From Microbacterium sp. MF43 (GTDB lineage Bacteria > Actinomycetota > Actinomycetes > Actinomycetales > Microbacteriaceae): a DNA stretch of 64,000 bases. A model generated the notes under the pieces. It was not told where the DNA came from and ran no database searches. It saw only the letters and a list, made by a program, of their open reading frames with translations. The position numbers and the translations under genes were made by a program. Below, piece by piece: positions 62,537-64,000 of this stretch (the first letter of the stretch is position 1; every line of letters starts with the position of its first letter). Location of the stretch: NCBI RefSeq assembly GCF_012847295.1, contig NZ_JABBDY010000001.1, positions 913,148-977,147 on the forward strand. The letters are read 5' to 3'.

Positions 62537-63493
62537 TCAGGCGTGCAGGGCCTCGTTGAGCGTGACGCCGACGCCGGCGCGGCGTACCGCCTCGACCGCG
62601 CCCGTCACCGAGTTGCGGCGGAACAGGATGCCGTTACGGCCCGAGAGCTCGGCGCCCTTCGCGGTGACCGGCGTGCCGTCGGGGCGCGTCGGCTCGTCCA
62701 CGAGCACCACCTTCGTGCCCGCCGTGACGTAGAGGCCGGCCTCGACGACGCAGTCGTCTCCGAGCGAGATGCCGATGCCGGCGTTCGCGCCGAGCAGGGT
62801 GCGAGCGCCGACCGAGACCTTGAGCGCGCCTCCGCCCGAGAGCGTCCCCATGATGGAGGCGCCACCGCCGATGTCGCTGCCGTCGCCGACGACGACGCCC
62901 TGAGAGATGCGACCCTCGACCATGCTCTGCCCGAGAGTGCCGGCGTTGAAGTTCACGAAGCCCTCATGCATCACCGTCGTGCCGGGGGAGAGGTAGGCGC
63001 CGAGCCGCACGCGCGACGCGTCGGCGATGCGGACGCCGGGAGGGGTGACGTAGTCGAGCAGGCGCGGGAACTTGTCCAGTCCCTGCACCTGGATCCCCTC
63101 GCGCACGAGGAAGGGACGGATCTTCGCCAGCGTCTCCGGGTGCACGGGGCCGGCGTTGGTCCAGGCGACATTCGGCAGATGGCCGAAGATGCCGTCGAGG
63201 TTGAGCTGGTTCGGCGCGACGAGCCGGTGCGAGAGGGCGTGCAGACGCAGATAGGCGTCGCTCGTCGACGCCGGAGCTGCGTCGAGGTCGACCTCGAGCG
63301 ACACCACGTCGACCGTGACCGCGCGGCGCGGGTCGGGGACGGCGAGGCGCTCGAGCTCATCCGGCGGCATGGCGGGGTCGAAGCCCAGCGGCAGTCGGCC
63401 GGTCTCCGGGGAGGGGAACCACGTGTCGAGAACCGTGCCGTCTTCCGCCATCGTCGCGAGGCCGACGCCCCACACCCATCGTTCGTCGCTCAT
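62537..63493 (-). CDS. dapD: Tetrahydrodipicolinate N-succinyltransferase
   Basis: The 318-residue actinobacterial-type DapD uses succinyl-CoA to succinylate tetrahydrodipicolinate. The left-handed beta-helix with hexapeptide repeats is evident ([29 protein letters not shown]), as is [23 protein letters not shown]. It is of the long actinobacterial form with a separate N-terminal domain. TAGCGT at 63505-63500 ends six bases before the ATG. Its metabolic partner dapC is encoded 2 kb away. Confidence 0.94.
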   Translation of the reverse strand: MSDERWVWGVGLATMAEDGTVLDTWFPSPETGRLPLGFDPAMPPDELERLAVPDPRRAVTVDVVSLEVDLDAAPASTSDAYLRLHALSHRLVAPNQLNLDGIFGHLPNVAWTNAGPVHPETLAKIRPFLVREGIQVQGLDKFPRLLDYVTPPGVRIADASRVRLGAYLSPGTTVMHEGFVNFNAGTLGQSMVEGRISQGVVVGDGSDIGGGASIMGTLSGGGALKVSVGARTLLGANAGIGISLGDDCVVEAGLYVTAGTKVVLVDEPTRPDGTPVTAKGAELSGRNGILFRRNSVTGAVEAVRRAGVGVTLNEALHA

Positions 63494-63646
63494 CCCTCCA
63501 CGCTAGCGCGGCCGCATCGGACGGGCAGGTCGTGTTGCGCCGCACGACGAGCGGTCGGTACCGGATGCCTCGACCCTGCACTTCTGGTCTGATCTGGGCC
63601 TTCCCCCGAGTGGTCGGTGTCCGACACGCCCGGGGTGCTGCCCCGA

Positions 63647-63676
63647 TTCGACGTCCGCGCCCACGTCGCGTAATGT
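63647..63676 (+). promoter_or_regulatory. Possible upstream promoter of the rRNA operon (P0)
   Basis: TTCGAC (63647-63652), 18 bases, TAATGT (63671-63676). It is weaker than the two promoters downstream, but lies in the same orientation in a gene-free region. Confidence 0.35.
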
Positions 63677-63764
63677 TCTTGTTGTTCGCCCCACAGGGAA
63701 GCGGAGAGGCCCAGAGCCTTACCCCCCTCAAGCGGCGGACCACCTCCCTTTCGAGTCACCTCTG

Positions 63765-63793
63765 TTGAGGCGATCGACCTCCGGGTCTAGACT
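63765..63793 (+). promoter_or_regulatory. rRNA operon promoter P1
   Basis: TTGAGG at 63765-63770 and TAGACT at 63788-63793 are 17 bases apart, a good sigma-70 type match. There is no gene between this and the end of the window. Confidence 0.6.
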
Positions 63794-63862
63794 GGGAGTC
63801 TTCCTTCTCAGGACGTGATCCCCGAACATGCTCGTCAGACCTCTCGGTCGCGGCGCGCCGGT

Positions 63863-63890
63863 TTGACATCACGACTGCGACGGATAAGAT
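63863..63890 (+). promoter_or_regulatory. rRNA operon promoter P2
   Basis: TTGACA at 63863-63868 and TAAGAT at 63885-63890 are 16 bases apart: a consensus -35 and a close -10. It is the strongest promoter-like sequence in the window and precedes the antitermination leader. Confidence 0.7.
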
Positions 63891-64000
63891 TGTGAAGTTG
63901 CCCTGCTGTGCTGGTCTGTGTGGCTGGTTGGTGGGTGCGTCCGATCCTTGAGAACTCAACAGCGTGCACTTGTCAAATGCCAAATAACCTCGTCCTGACC
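63891..64000 (+). other. Pre-16S rRNA leader with boxA-like antitermination element
   Basis: TTGAGAACTCAACAGCGTG at 63948-63966 matches the boxA/Nus-factor leader element found before 16S genes of Actinobacteria (mycobacteria carry TTTGAGAACTCAATAGTG). Bases up to 64000 continue as an untranslated leader. The 16S gene should start beyond the window. Confidence 0.65.

Noticed and set aside
63490-63759. 89-codon minus-strand frame upstream of dapD
   Set aside because: Lacks coding-like features and lies in the promoter region of dapD and the rRNA operon.
1-64000. tRNA genes, CRISPR arrays, insertion sequences, prophage or integrase genes
   Set aside because: I looked for T-arm-like sequences, regularly spaced repeats and recombinase motifs and saw none.

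Overview
The window is a high-GC, gene-dense chromosomal segment of an actinobacterium. The evidence is strong GC3 codon bias, frequent GTG starts, GTGA/ATGA translational overlaps, fused Opp-type ATPases, FdxA/DapC/DapD, a MarP-like protease, a SigL-like ECF sigma factor with a ZAS anti-sigma factor, and a DUF2975/HTH pair. The family-level repertoire points to Microbacteriaceae, probably Microbacterium or a close relative. I see no phage, IS element, integrase, tRNA or CRISPR array; this is core chromosome with small accessory patches.

Layout. 0-10 kb: the end of ispH, a sigma/anti-sigma pair under its own SigL-type promoter, divergent fba/glpX, rmuC, a DnaQ-type exonuclease, a methyltransferase, ychF and a nucleophile-less alpha/beta hydrolase. 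10-16.4 kb: a sugar-uptake locus (GH13 glucosidase, two ABC permeases, a lipoprotein binding protein) divergent from a ROK regulator. 16.5-30.4 kb: mixed metabolism and small genes. These include hemerythrin and SRPBCC proteins, a cyclase-like toroid protein, a flavoprotein, the DUF2975/HTH pair with a clear promoter-operator, a sulfatase with its formylglycine-generating enzyme, a VOC pseudogene, AraC, several short Microbacteriaceae-type proteins, a Nei-type glycosylase and a 40-residue Cys-rich peptide. 30.5-35.5 kb: an MFS exporter and an ABC exporter. 34.5-41.1 kb: an NAD operon reading nrtR-type Nudix regulator, nadA, nadB, nadC, cysteine desulfurase, glycosyltransferase, with a palindrome over its -35. 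41.2-47.2 kb: a MarP-like protease, then a tandem glycine riboswitch controlling gcvT-gcvH-gcvP. 48-55.4 kb: a peptide ABC system (binding lipoprotein, two permeases, fused ATPases) with tandem hairpins after the first gene and an antisense PH-domain gene inside. 55.5-63.5 kb: typA, azlCD, ferredoxin, dapC, gltA with a structured leader, a SHOCT protein and dapD. The final 350 bases hold tandem promoters and the antitermination leader of an rRNA operon whose 16S gene lies beyond the window.

Two window-wide signals stand out. First, the heptamer GGATGCC, and especially the decamer GGATGCCTCG, is strongly over-represented, as single copies inside genes and as inverted pairs forming intergenic hairpins. 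This distribution resembles DNA-uptake-type signal sequences. Second, about eighteen genes carry a TANNNT-like -10 element five to eight bases before the start codon, which predicts widespread leaderless transcripts.
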